Shown: positions 26,772 to 37,226 of the stretch, one piece after another
Numbering within the stretch: the stretch's first letter is position 1
Layout: each line of letters starts with the position of its first letter
NCBI GenBank assembly: GCA_001931535.1
Contig: CP016211.1
Coordinates: forward strand, 2,074,501 to 2,138,500
Source of the DNA: Minicystis rosea
Lineage (GTDB): Bacteria > Myxococcota_A > Polyangia > Polyangiales > Polyangiaceae
Length of the DNA: 64,000 bases
Direction: 5' to 3'
The notes under the pieces: model-generated
Told to the model about the DNA's origin: nothing
The model's input: only the letters and a program-made list of their open reading frames with translations
Databases searched by the model: none
Program-made: the position numbers and the translations under genes

Positions 26772-27830
26772 ATGAGCCAGGCGATGCCCACCGAAAACCC
26801 GTCCCCGGCGAAAGAGCTCCTCGGCGATCCCACGCTTCGGCGGGCCCTCGCCGATTTCGTCCGTCGCCGTGTCCCGGCCGGTGAGGTGGACGACGTGGTG
26901 CAGACCGTCCTCGTCGAGGCGCTCGCGGCGCCGAATCGGCCGCACGACGCCGGGGAGCTGAAGCGCTGGCTGCTCGGGATCGCGCGCCACAAGGTCGTCG
27001 ACTTCCACCGTCGAACGATGCGCGAGGGGCCGAGCGAGCTACCCGACATCGAGGCGACTCCCGCGCCGCTCGAGGAGCGCGCGCTCGCTCGCTGGGCCGA
27101 AGAGCAAGCCGGCGGCACGGGCGACGCGCAGAAGACGCTCGATTGGATGGCGCGCGAAGGGGAAGGGGAGAAGCTCGAAGCCATCGCGGCCGAGGAGCAG
27201 GTGCCCGCGGCGCGCGTTCGCCAGCGCGTCTCGCGCATGCGCCGTTGGATGAAGGAGCGCTGGATGGCCGAGCTCGCCGCCGTGGCGATGCTCGCGCTCC
27301 TCGCGGTCGCGGCTTGGTGGCTCCTGCGTCGCGAGACGCCGACCACCGACAAAGGGCCCGACGTTCCGCCGACGATCGCGCCCGAGCCGACGTCGCCGCT
27401 CGATCGCGCGCGCGTGCTCCGCGCCGCCGCGCTTGAAGCCTGCGAGCGCCGCGAGTGGCGCTCGTGCCTCGACGATCTCGATCGCGCGCGCGGCCTGGAT
27501 CCCGAAGGCGATCGCGCCCCGGCCGTGGGCGCCGCCCGCCGGCAGGCCGAGGACGCGCTGCGCGCCGCACCGCAGGACTCGGCGCCCATCCCGAAGAGCG
27601 CGCCGCCGAGCAACGCGAAGGATCCGAACGACGCGAGCGAGCCGCCCGCGCCCAAGGAGCGCATCTACGAAAAGAAGGGCACCCCGAAGCCCACCGCCCC
27701 GAAGAAGCCGACCTTCGAGAAGGGCGACACCGGCAATGCGCCGACTCCGCAGCCCAGCACGCCGTCCGGCTCGCCGCGCAAGAAGGGCAGCAAGGCGGTG
27801 ATGAAGGTGATCGACTCGAACGCCTATTGA
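26772..27830 (+). CDS. ECF-sigma-like protein fused to a transmembrane helix and periplasmic tail
   Basis: 352 residues. Residues 18-85 resemble sigma region 2 (LRRALADFVRRRVPAGEVDD, VVQTVLVEALAAP, RHKVVDFHRR). Residues 120-162 look like a degenerate region 4 (LEAIAAEEQVPAARVRQRVS). A transmembrane helix follows at about 165-185 (MAELAAVAMLALLAVAAWWLL), then a TPR-like pair of helices (AAALEACERREWRSCLDDLD) and a Pro/Lys-rich tail. If the sigma part is active it would be membrane-tethered and need proteolysis or rearrangement for promoter access. The start at ATG 26772 could also be ATG 26784. Confidence 0.7.
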   Translation: MSQAMPTENPSPAKELLGDPTLRRALADFVRRRVPAGEVDDVVQTVLVEALAAPNRPHDAGELKRWLLGIARHKVVDFHRRTMREGPSELPDIEATPAPLEERALARWAEEQAGGTGDAQKTLDWMAREGEGEKLEAIAAEEQVPAARVRQRVSRMRRWMKERWMAELAAVAMLALLAVAAWWLLRRETPTTDKGPDVPPTIAPEPTSPLDRARVLRAAALEACERREWRSCLDDLDRARGLDPEGDRAPAVGAARRQAEDALRAAPQDSAPIPKSAPPSNAKDPNDASEPPAPKERIYEKKGTPKPTAPKKPTFEKGDTGNAPTPQPSTPSGSPRKKGSKAVMKVIDSNAY

Positions 27831-27855
27831 GCACGAAGGGCTCGCGCCCTCGTTC

Positions 27856-27894
27856 CACCGAGCGACGCGATCGTGAGGATCGCGTCGCTCGGTG
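27856..27894. terminator. Perfect 17-bp stem hairpin in a convergent spacer
   Basis: caccgagcgacgcgatc (27856-27872) is perfectly complementary to gatcgcgtcgctcggtg (27878-27894), with a 5-nt loop, starting 26 bp after the stop of the sigma-like gene. No T-run; likely a strong bidirectional terminator or RNA 3' end. Confidence 0.7.
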
Positions 27895-27937
27895 TCGGTG
27901 CCAGCGCTCGAATGGGTCGAAGGTGAGCTCGGGCGTG

Positions 27938-27963
27938 ACAATCGTTTGAGCTCAAACGATTGT
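27938..27963. promoter_or_regulatory. 26-bp perfect palindrome
   Basis: acaatcgtttgag followed directly by ctcaaacgattgt makes a 26-bp perfect palindrome without loop. It is unusually AT-rich for this DNA and lies between the two convergent genes ending at 27830 and 28104. A protein operator or a cruciform/terminator are the possible roles. Confidence 0.7.
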
Positions 27964-28103
27964 GCGCGTCGGCCGCCGGCGGTGGTCGATACGCACATCA
28001 CGGGCAGCTCGTTGGAGCACCGGCGATTGAGACGTTGACCGCGCGTGACCGCTTCGCGCTGCGCGTGGTGCGGCGATCGTTGGAGCGGAAGCGATCGTTC
28101 GCG

Positions 28104-29195
28104 CTACAGCGTCATGCCCGAGGAGGGGATCGGGCGCCACGACTGCCGGCGCTGGGCGTAGCGGCCGCGTGCGAAGGCGCCGAGGACGGGCGCGATGTTG
28201 ACGGGGATGTCGTCGTCCCACTCGCCGCCGTTGACGCCGTCGCGGGGCGTGAGATCCAACGAGAGGAGGAAGAAGCCGGGGATGGCTTCGTCCGGGATCT
28301 TGAGCTGCTCGAGATCTTCGTGGAAGACCTGCATGTCGACGCGCACGAGCCGCACCTTGGCGAGCGCCGTCTGCAGCAGCGGATCGGTGAGCGATTGATC
28401 CACGCCGCGGCAGGGCGCGCAGCGGGCCGCGGTGGTCATCACCATCAGCGTCTCGCCGGCCGTGGCGGCTTCGGCGCGCTGGCGCGCGAGCTCCTCGCCC
28501 AACGACGAGGACGACATGCCCACGTCGACGACGGTGATGTCACCGGCGCGCTTCACTTTCGTGTACTTGGGCGCGAACGGGCCGACGTCGGCCGGCGGAT
28601 CGCCCTTCGGTGCTGTTGCCGGTGGGGTGGACGGCGGGGCTGCCGATGCGGCGGGCTCGTCACCGGCCGGATCGACGCGGTAACGCACGGTCCACGCGAT
28701 GTAGCTGAGGAAGCCGCCCCAAGCCATCGTGAGCACCACGCCGAGCGCGAGGCCCGCGGTGGCCAGCGCATATCCCGAGCGACGGTGGCCGGTGCGCTCG
28801 ATCTCGCGGCGCGCATAGTGGCCGAACACGATGGCCAGGATGGCGCCCACCGGCCCGAGGAATGCGGCCACGATCGCGCTGAGCGCCAAGCCCGAGACAC
28901 CACCGCGCGGTGGCGGCGGCGGGAGGAGATAGGGATCGTAGAGAGGCTCCGCCGCATCGCTGTGACCGTCGTGCGGCGCACCGGATGAAGGCTGCGGCGG
29001 CGCGGTCGGCGAGGGGGGCGCGGGGATCGCGAAGGTCTCGGGGAGGGGCGGCGGGCCTGCGATTGGCACTGCCTCTCGTGGTGCGGCGACATGCCCGAGG
29101 TCGGGCGGCTGTGCGTCGGGGGACCGTTCGGGGTCGCGTGCCTCGCGGGTGGAGCTCTCCGATGGCGATGGAGGCGGGCGTAGCGGGTCGGTCAC
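28104..29195 (-). CDS. Thioredoxin-like protein with DUF4190 membrane domain
   Basis: 363 residues. N-terminal 95 residues are Pro-rich and cytoplasmic. Residues 98-168 are two membrane helices with the DUF4190 pattern (FGHYARREIERTGHRRSGYALATAG). A Pro/Ala linker follows. Residues 235-345 form a thioredoxin-like fold with ETLMVMTTAARCAPCRGVD; the usual Trp before the CxxC is Arg, so redox potential may differ. The TPRDGVNGGEWDDDIP stretch is an insertion. Probably exports a thiol-redox domain to the periplasm. Confidence 0.75.
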   Translation of the reverse strand: MTDPLRPPPSPSESSTREARDPERSPDAQPPDLGHVAAPREAVPIAGPPPLPETFAIPAPPSPTAPPQPSSGAPHDGHSDAAEPLYDPYLLPPPPPRGGVSGLALSAIVAAFLGPVGAILAIVFGHYARREIERTGHRRSGYALATAGLALGVVLTMAWGGFLSYIAWTVRYRVDPAGDEPAASAAPPSTPPATAPKGDPPADVGPFAPKYTKVKRAGDITVVDVGMSSSSLGEELARQRAEAATAGETLMVMTTAARCAPCRGVDQSLTDPLLQTALAKVRLVRVDMQVFHEDLEQLKIPDEAIPGFFLLSLDLTPRDGVNGGEWDDDIPVNIAPVLGAFARGRYAQRRQSWRPIPSSGMTL

Positions 29196-29215
29196 GGCGA
29201 CGATCGTAGCGCCGC

Positions 29216-29491
29216 TCAGCGCAATGCGCAGGCGTAGTCACCGACCAGGACGAAGGCCCGGGTGCAACGAACGCTCACCTTGCGCTTCGTCGTGGAGAAA
29301 TCGAAGGTTTGGCCGAGCGGCGACCGCTCCATGAACGTCTTCTGCGCCTTGCAGGCGGCGCCCTCGTCGCCGCACGCGACCTGCTGCGCGAGCCGCTCCA
29401 CTTCGATGTTGTCGGACATCACGTTGTACATACCGGCGGCGCTCGCCAGCACGCACACGAGGAACAGGCCGCTCTGCAGCGTTCGCTTCAT
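29216..29491 (-). CDS. Small single-pass membrane or secreted protein
   Basis: 91 residues from ATG 29491; the longer frame upstream overlaps the 29616 gene and lacks coding bias. One hydrophobic N-terminal segment (LQSGLFLVCVLASAAGMYNV), then a small domain with four Cys (ACGDEGAACKAQ, VRCTRAFVLVGDYACALR), which probably form disulfides outside the membrane. No family recognised. Downstream of the thioredoxin-like gene's start on the same strand is empty, and the 29616 operon diverges 124 bp away. Confidence 0.6.
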   Translation of the reverse strand: MKRTLQSGLFLVCVLASAAGMYNVMSDNIEVERLAQQVACGDEGAACKAQKTFMERSPLGQTFDFSTTKRKVSVRCTRAFVLVGDYACALR

Positions 29492-29615
29492 TGCGGGCAG
29501 TCTACACCACCCCGCGTGCGACGACCGGGATGGACGCGCGGTCCAGCGAACGTCGCGGCGTCCCCCTCGAAGATGGCCGCGCGCGGGCGGCGAGCGCGCT
29601 ATCGTATGGAGAACG

Positions 29616-30437
29616 ATGGTCGTCCGTCCGTGGAGCGCTTGCTTCGTCGCCTGGGCCGTCCTGATCGGTAGCCCCGCCTGGGCCGACAACGCGCCCGCAA
29701 AGCCTGCCCGCGACGGTGAGGCAGCCAAGCAAGTCGCCGGCCCCGCGCTCCCCAGCCGGGGCGACAAGCCCGCTGAAAGCGCAGCCAAGCGCGCCATGCT
29801 GCTCAACGACGAAGCCTGGGCGCTCTACGAAGAGGGCCGCTACCGCGCGGCCATCGAGAAGCTCGAGCAGGCCCAGAGCCTCGATCCCAACGGGAAGGAC
29901 CTCGTCTACAACCTCGCCCTCATCCACGAAAAGCTGGCGAACTTGAAGCAGGCGACGGCGTATTACCGGCGCTACCTCGAGATGGAGTCGGACCCCAAGG
30001 CGCGCGCGCGCGTGCAGGCCACGGTGCGGCGATTGGAGGGCGCGCAGCGCGAGGGGAGCGCGTCGCCATCCGCCGCGGGGCCGCTCGCAGCGCGTGATGC
30101 CGCGCCGGCGGGGTCGCGGCCGCTGCGACCGACGGTGATCGCGGCGGGCAGCTTCGCGGGCGCGGCCCTCTTGGTGGGGACGATCTTCGCGGTGAGCGCC
30201 GTCGCGCGGAACCCGGGAAGCAGCCCGCACACCGGCGACGGCACCGGCATCCAGACGCTGCAGGCCGAGGCGCACACTGCGCACGCGCATGCCGTCATCG
30301 CGGACGTGTCGTTCGTCGTCGCCGCGAGCGCCGCGGTGGCAGCGACGATCCTTTATTTCACCACGCCACGCGTGCCGCCGGCGCGATCGGCGTCGCGCGT
30401 GACGGCGCTGCCGGGCGTCCTCGGGGTGAAGTTCTGA
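29616..30437 (+). CDS. TPR-repeat membrane protein
   Basis: 273 residues from ATG 29616, which gives a cleavable signal peptide (AVLIGSPAWA). Residues 60-140 hold two to three TPR units (NDEAWALYEEGRYRAAIEKL, DPNGKDLVYNLALIHEKLAN, ATAYYRRYLEMESDP). Two membrane helices follow at about 170-193 and 228-250. First gene of a coupled trio with a Cys-rich lipoprotein (TGATG junction at 30435-30439) and a Ser/Thr kinase. A role as a periplasmic sensor or scaffold for the kinase is inferred from context. Confidence 0.75.
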   Translation: MVVRPWSACFVAWAVLIGSPAWADNAPAKPARDGEAAKQVAGPALPSRGDKPAESAAKRAMLLNDEAWALYEEGRYRAAIEKLEQAQSLDPNGKDLVYNLALIHEKLANLKQATAYYRRYLEMESDPKARARVQATVRRLEGAQREGSASPSAAGPLAARDAAPAGSRPLRPTVIAAGSFAGAALLVGTIFAVSAVARNPGSSPHTGDGTGIQTLQAEAHTAHAHAVIADVSFVVAASAAVAATILYFTTPRVPPARSASRVTALPGVLGVKF

Positions 30438-31429
30438 TGCGACCGGCCCGCGCCCGCGGCGTCCTCCGTGTCGCGCGCACGACCCTCGCGATCCTCGTGC
30501 TCGGCGGAGGCTGCGAGGTCCTCGTCGACGGCAAGATCCACGACGTGCACTGCGACGACGAGGGTGCCGTCGGTCCGCCGGCCTGTCCCGTCGGTTCGAT
30601 GTGCACGCGAGGCACGTGCGTCACCGCCACGCTCGGGACCGTGTGCACGACCGACGACGACTGTGGCCGCGGTGATTTCTGCCTCGACGCCTCGGCGTTC
30701 GGCGGAACGGGCGCTCCGCGTTGCACGCGCGCGTGCTGCAGCTCGGCGGATTGTGATCCCGATCCGGGCTTCGTGTGCGCCATCGCGCCGGGTAGCGCGG
30801 GCAACGTCTGCCGCCTCGCGAGCGACGTGGGCCGCGCCGAAGGTGGATCCGAGAAGCCCGGTGCGTCGTGCGATCGCGACGCCGATTGTCGATCCGGGCG
30901 CTGCAGCGAAGGGCATTGCGCCGATACGTGCTGCTCCGACACGGGCTGCTCGGCGTACGATCATGCATGCCGCTTCGGGGCCGGGCCCGCGGGGGAGCCG
31001 AATGGTTTCTGGTGCGCGCCTCCAGACGTGAAGAAAGAGCGTTACGCGACGTGCGCCTCACACGACGAGTGCGCCTCTGGCCTCTGCATCCCGCTCGCGC
31101 CGGATCCCGCTCCACGCTGCTCCGTTCCCTGCTGCGACTCGTCGGCGTGCGAGCTCGAGCCGGGCAAGGGCACCCCGGTTGCGTGTGCCCCGACTCAGGT
31201 CGACGGCGTGTGGATTCGGGCGTGCAGCGCGCTCGTCGCGGGCATCGCGGCCGGCGCGGTGGGCAGCGCCTGCAATGCCGACGGAGAGTGTCGCAGCGGG
31301 CACTGCGATGCCGCGCAGCGTTGCAGTGATGCGTGTTGTTCGGACGCAAGCTGTGGAGATCCGTCCTCGTTCGTGTGCCGGCCGATGCGGGAGCCGTCTT
31401 CGTGGGCCTTGCGATGCACGGCCAAGTAA
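30437..31429 (+). CDS. Cys-rich lipoprotein
   Basis: 330 residues. Lipobox Cys26 (VLGGGC). The body contains four or five modules with paired cysteines of the form C-x2-DxDCxxGxC and ending ACCSSADC or ACCSDASC (e.g. TTDDDCGRGDFCLDA, CASHDECASGLCIPL, CNADGECRSGHCDA). The CC pairs recur with about 85-residue spacing. Surface-exposed disulfide-rich lipoprotein; no enzyme motif. TGATG coupling to the TPR gene and a 16-bp overlap with the kinase gene. Confidence 0.75.
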   Translation: MRPARARGVLRVARTTLAILVLGGGCEVLVDGKIHDVHCDDEGAVGPPACPVGSMCTRGTCVTATLGTVCTTDDDCGRGDFCLDASAFGGTGAPRCTRACCSSADCDPDPGFVCAIAPGSAGNVCRLASDVGRAEGGSEKPGASCDRDADCRSGRCSEGHCADTCCSDTGCSAYDHACRFGAGPAGEPNGFWCAPPDVKKERYATCASHDECASGLCIPLAPDPAPRCSVPCCDSSACELEPGKGTPVACAPTQVDGVWIRACSALVAGIAAGAVGSACNADGECRSGHCDAAQRCSDACCSDASCGDPSSFVCRPMREPSSWALRCTAK

Positions 31430-32997
31430 CGGACGATTCGAGCATCGACGCCCGGTCGGGAAGCCGAAACGGGGACCGTCCTTCGCCTCCGAGCTCCCGG
31501 GGCGGGGGCCGAAGGTCCCAAACGGAGCTGACGCGGCCTGGGATCCGCGCCAGAACGGGCCGGATTTGCCCGCGTTGTCGCCACCTCGTGGAGGGCGATG
31601 GCATCGTCCCGCCCGGCCCGGTCGATCGCTGCCCCAACGATGGCTTCGCGCTCGTCCCCATCGCCGAGCTCCTCGAGGCCGACGGCGATCCCTTCCTCGG
31701 CGCGATCGTCGCCGGACGCTTCGTGATCCTCGGTCGTCTCGGCGCAGGCTCGATGGGCACCGTCTATCGCGCCCGCCAAGAGGCCATGAGCCGCGACGTG
31801 GCCGTGAAGATCCTGCGCGCCGATCGCGCCTTCGACGCGCTCGCCAAGGCTCGCTTCGCCCGGGAAGCGCGGGCGATGAGCCTGCTCGCTTCGCCGCACA
31901 CGGTCACCGTCTTCGACTTCGGCGAGATCCCCGATCCCTCCGGCGACGAGCTCGGCGCCGACGCTTCGCTCTACCTCGCGATGGAGCTGCTCGAAGGCGA
32001 ATCGCTGGGCCAGCGGCTCAAGCGACGTGGGCGCCTGCCCGTGGAAGAGGCCGCGCGCATCGTGAGGCACGCGCTGCTCTCGCTCGCGGAGGCGCACGAG
32101 AAGGGGATCATCCATCGCGATCTCAAGCCTGACAATCTGTTCCTCTCGCCCCTCGCCGCGCCCGAACGGGGCGAGATTTGCAAGGTGCTCGACTTCGGCA
32201 TCGCCAAGGTGAAGTCCGAGCCGAGCAACGTCGATGCGCTCGAAACGCAGGCGGGGACGGTGTTTGGAACGCCGCGCTACATGTCGCCCGAGCAGGCGCA
32301 GGGCAAGCCGCTCGACGCGCGCAGCGACCTCTACACGCTCGGCGTGTTGCTCTACCAGATGCTCGTGGGGCGGCCTCCGTTCGTCGACGACGACGCCGTC
32401 GTCGTGATGGCCCGGCACATCAAGTCCATGCCCATCCCGCCGGTCGAGGCCGCGCCCGAGGCGGGCATCGGCACCGCGTTGTCGTCGCTGATCATGCGCG
32501 CGCTCGCGAAGGAGCCCGCGGATCGGCCGCAGTCGGCGCCGCAGTTCCTCGCCGAGCTGGAGCGCGCCTTGATCGATCGGGCCGAGGCCCGCGGCGAGAG
32601 CGTCGCGGCCGGCGCGAGCGGTGAGCTCGCGGCCATGGTGCACGACGGCCTCGATGCTCCCGCGGCGCGGCGCGGTCGAGGACGCGGGCGCATGCCGCGA
32701 TCGCGCGCGCTCGCCATCATCGGCCTGTCGGCCGTGGTGGTCTTTCTCCTCGGCCTCGCCGCCGTCGGGGCGCTGCGCCCACCACGCGATCCCGCGCCGA
32801 TGATGCGCAGCGAGATCGGTCACCTCATCACGGCCCGCCGTCTCGCCTTGCTTCAGGCCGAGACGGCGGCTTCCGCGCGCGCCACCGCATCGGCGCCGCC
32901 GCCGGCCGCGTCGTCGCCATCGGCGGCGCCCGCGCCGGCGGCCGTGCCGCCGAGCCACGGGAAGAAAGCCCCGCGTCGCTACAAACGCTTCGAGTGA
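31414..32997 (+). CDS. Ser/Thr protein kinase with zinc-ribbon-like N-terminus and membrane helix
   Basis: 527 residues. ATG 31414 overlaps the previous gene by 16 bp. Residues 52-78 hold a possible zinc-ribbon (CPRCRHL ... CPNDGF). Kinase domain about 100-375 with all catalytic elements: GRLGAGSMGTVYRA loop, VAVKIL lysine, HRDLKPDN loop, DFGIAK and APE-like MSPEQAQ. One transmembrane helix at about 432-455 (AIIGLSAVVVFLLGLAAVGAL) and a Pro/Ala tail with a basic C-terminus. Cytoplasmic kinase anchored in the inner membrane, contrasting with the dead homologue at 5137. Confidence 0.9.
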   Translation: MHGQVTDDSSIDARSGSRNGDRPSPPSSRGGGRRSQTELTRPGIRARTGRICPRCRHLVEGDGIVPPGPVDRCPNDGFALVPIAELLEADGDPFLGAIVAGRFVILGRLGAGSMGTVYRARQEAMSRDVAVKILRADRAFDALAKARFAREARAMSLLASPHTVTVFDFGEIPDPSGDELGADASLYLAMELLEGESLGQRLKRRGRLPVEEAARIVRHALLSLAEAHEKGIIHRDLKPDNLFLSPLAAPERGEICKVLDFGIAKVKSEPSNVDALETQAGTVFGTPRYMSPEQAQGKPLDARSDLYTLGVLLYQMLVGRPPFVDDDAVVVMARHIKSMPIPPVEAAPEAGIGTALSSLIMRALAKEPADRPQSAPQFLAELERALIDRAEARGESVAAGASGELAAMVHDGLDAPAARRGRGRGRMPRSRALAIIGLSAVVVFLLGLAAVGALRPPRDPAPMMRSEIGHLITARRLALLQAETAASARATASAPPPAASSPSAAPAPAAVPPSHGKKAPRRYKRFE

Positions 32998-33010
32998 CGG
33001 CGCGGCGCGA

Positions 33011-33451
33011 TCACGCCGCCGCGCGCATCGTCTGCGCGATCCACGACTCCATGTCGGCGCGCGACGCGAGCCCGGTGCGGCGACCCACCTCGCGGCCCCC
33101 GTGATAGAGCACGAACGCTGGGATGCCCTGCACGGCGTGCTTCGCGGCCATCGCTTGGTTGTCGTCCACGTTCATCTTCAGCACCAGCATCTTGCCCGCG
33201 CTGCGCTTCGCCAGATCGGCCACGACGGGCGCCGCCATTCGACAAGGCGCGCACCACGGCGCCCAGAAATCGACCAGCACCGGCACCGGCGAGCCCGCGA
33301 TCGCCCGCTCGAACGTGTCGGCGCTCACCTCCTGCGGCGCGCCGCTCGGGTCGAGCGCGGCCTTGCACTGCCCGCAAATCGGTCGCTGTCCAACACGCTC
33401 GTCCGCCACCCGGTTGATGGTGCTGCATCGATTGCAACGGAAGATGGCCAT
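33011..33451 (-). CDS. trxC: Thioredoxin 2 (TrxC-like)
   Basis: 146 residues from ATG 33451, with GAGGAACGAGG just upstream. N-terminal zinc module Cys6-x2-Cys9 and Cys26-x2-Cys29 (FRCNRC, ICGQC), followed by a complete thioredoxin fold with active site Trp66-Cys67-Ala-Pro-Cys70 and cis-Pro region GIPAFVLYHGG. This is the domain order of TrxC. Cytoplasmic disulfide reductase. Divergent from the acyl-CoA dehydrogenase gene. Confidence 0.9.
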   Translation of the reverse strand: MAIFRCNRCSTINRVADERVGQRPICGQCKAALDPSGAPQEVSADTFERAIAGSPVPVLVDFWAPWCAPCRMAAPVVADLAKRSAGKMLVLKMNVDDNQAMAAKHAVQGIPAFVLYHGGREVGRRTGLASRADMESWIAQTMRAAA

Positions 33452-33546
33452 GGTCCTCGTTCCTCCTTCGGCTTCATCTGTGTCCGACATTGGCCCGCGC
33501 AACCCGGCTTGACGCCCCTCGGCGTGCGGCCGTACACACTCCCGTC

Positions 33547-35232
<1,686 letters not shown>

Positions 35233-35250
35233 AGCGACGTCGGCCCGACG

Positions 35251-35279
35251 CGGCGGGACCCGAATCGAGGATCCCGCCG
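35251..35279 (+). terminator. Hairpin after the acyl-CoA dehydrogenase gene
   Basis: cggcggga (35251-35258) pairs with tcccgccg (35272-35279), 19 bp after the stop. No T-run. Confidence 0.5.
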
Positions 35280-35434
35280 CGGAGGCCGGTCGGATAGCAT
35301 CGTCGGGTGCGTCCCCGCGCCCGCCTTCCTCTCGCTGATTCTCATCGTGGATCCCACATGATCCACCTCGTCGCCGGCGACGCCACGCATGGACCTCGGG
35401 CTCCACGCGGGCCCGTCTCCCGAGGAGCTTCAAC

Positions 35435-36721
35435 ATGAAACCCCGATTCTTCTTGGCGGTAGGCTTACCCCTTCTCGTCGTCGCGTGCGGCGGCGGAGGC
35501 CAGAGCAACACGGGCGGCAGCGGCGGCACCGGCACGTCCAGCGCATCGAGCGGATCCGGCGGCGCCCCGACGAGCAGCTCGAGCACCACGAGCTCCAGCG
35601 GAAGCAGCACCACGAGCTCCAGCGCGAGCAGCACCACGAGCTCGTCCGGCACGGGCGGCGCGCCCGCGAGCGGCAAGTGGGTGAGCGGTTATTACGTCGG
35701 TTATCAGCAGAACCTCTATCCCCCCAGCGCCATCGATTGGAGTGGGCTCACCCACCTCATGATTGGTCGCGCCGTCCCGCGCACCGACGGCACGCTCGAC
35801 ACCACCTTCGATATCGACGCCACGAATGGCCCGGCCCTCGCCAAACAGCTCGCGTCGCTCGCCCATCAGCATGGCCGCAAGGCGGTCGTCATGCTCGGCG
35901 GCGCCGGCGAGCATGCCAAATGGGTCAGCGCCGCCTCCGCAGCGCACCGCGCGGCCTTCGTGCAAAACCTCAAGGCGCTCGCCGAGGACTACGGCTTCGA
36001 CGGCTTCGACCTCGATTGGGAGCCGATCGAGGCTGCGGATCAGCCTGATTTCAAGGCGCTTGCCCAAGACATGCGCGCGGCCATGCCGAGCACGATCCTC
36101 ACCGTCCCGGTGGGTTGGGTCAATGCCAATTTCCCCGACGTGGACGCCCTCTATGGCGAGGTCGCGCCCCTCTTCGATCAAATCAACATCATGAGCTACA
36201 GCATGGCTGGGCCGTGGGATGGCTGGCAGAGCTGGCATTCTTCGGCGCTCTATGGTGGCGGTGGCAACACGCCGAGCTCGGTGGACAGCTCGGTGGCCGC
36301 TTATCTCGCGGCCGGCGTCCCCGCGGCCAAATTGGGTGTCGGCATCGGCTTTTATGGCTCCTGCTGGTCACCGCCGGTGACCGCTCCGAAGAGCGCCATC
36401 GGCAGCTCCCAGATCATCGCCGACGACAACATCATGACGTTCGCGAACATCATGAGCGCTTATTACTCGGCGGCCGATCGCAAATGGGACGACGCGGCCA
36501 AGGCGCCTTATCTGAGCTTCTCTTCCGCGCATGGCCCGCAGGGCTGCACCTTCGTGTCGTACGAAGACGAAGAGTCCATCCTGGAGAAGGGCAAGTACGT
36601 CGCGCAAAAGGGTCTCGGCGGCGCCATCGTGTGGACCATCAACGAAGGGCATCGGGCCGATCAACCGGCCGCGCAGCAAGACCCTTTGATGAAGGCCCTC
36701 GCGCAGGGCTTCCTTCAGTGA
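35435..36721 (+). CDS. Glycoside hydrolase family 18 lipoprotein (chitinase-like)
   Basis: 428 residues. Lipobox Cys18 (LLVVAC) and a long Gly/Ser/Thr linker to about residue 78. Catalytic domain of GH18: KWVSGYYVGYQ at strand 1, KAVVMLGGAGEH, and the signature DGFDLDWEP with Asp189, Asp192, Asp194 and catalytic Glu196; then INIMSYSMAGPWDGW and the C-terminal GGAIVWTINEG. Active on chitin, peptidoglycan or a similar GlcNAc polymer; anchored to the cell surface. Start ATG 35435 has GAGGAG 9 nt upstream. Confidence 0.9.
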   Translation: MKPRFFLAVGLPLLVVACGGGGQSNTGGSGGTGTSSASSGSGGAPTSSSSTTSSSGSSTTSSSASSTTSSSGTGGAPASGKWVSGYYVGYQQNLYPPSAIDWSGLTHLMIGRAVPRTDGTLDTTFDIDATNGPALAKQLASLAHQHGRKAVVMLGGAGEHAKWVSAASAAHRAAFVQNLKALAEDYGFDGFDLDWEPIEAADQPDFKALAQDMRAAMPSTILTVPVGWVNANFPDVDALYGEVAPLFDQINIMSYSMAGPWDGWQSWHSSALYGGGGNTPSSVDSSVAAYLAAGVPAAKLGVGIGFYGSCWSPPVTAPKSAIGSSQIIADDNIMTFANIMSAYYSAADRKWDDAAKAPYLSFSSAHGPQGCTFVSYEDEESILEKGKYVAQKGLGGAIVWTINEGHRADQPAAQQDPLMKALAQGFLQ

Positions 36722-36828
36722 GGATGACGCCGGCCGGCGGCGGGCCTCATCGCTCCGCCTCGGCCGGCGCCGCGCTTCGATCGTGCTTCGCGTGACGGCG
36801 TCCTGCGGGGCGCGCTATCGTTTCGGCA

Positions 36829-37209
36829 ATGGCTCCCTCCCGTCCGTTCGGCCTGCTCGCCCTCGTGCTCATGGGCGCTCTCCCGGCGTGTGATTCGCTG
36901 TTCGGCGGTGATTTCGGCAACGATCCGCACGAGGCCATGCGGCGCATGCACAAGATTCCCGATCTGTTCCCGGCCGGCGTGCTCAAGGTCGAGACGGTGT
37001 GGGAGCCGGGCGATGGCATCGCGCACACCCGCTTCATGTACGTGACGTCGAGCCCGAGCTGTCCCGATCCCATCGTGGAGCGCATCTGCGAAGAGACGGG
37101 CAGCATCCGCAAAGGGACGGGCGCCAAGGTCGAAGCCTGGTGTCACGGCACCTCGACGGCGCTGGACCGCTGCGAAGACGGGCGCCGTCTGCCGGCCACC
37201 ACGCGGTGA
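36829..37209 (+). CDS. Small lipoprotein, unknown function
   Basis: 126 residues; signal peptide with lipobox Cys21 (GALPAC). The mature part has five further Cys (SCPDPIVERICEETG, EAWCHGTSTALDRCEDG) that could make two disulfides. No family recognised. Just upstream of a bidirectional hairpin shared with the convergent alcohol dehydrogenase gene. Confidence 0.65.
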   Translation: MAPSRPFGLLALVLMGALPACDSLFGGDFGNDPHEAMRRMHKIPDLFPAGVLKVETVWEPGDGIAHTRFMYVTSSPSCPDPIVERICEETGSIRKGTGAKVEAWCHGTSTALDRCEDGRRLPATTR

Positions 37210-37226
37210 TACCGTGTTTGCGGTGA

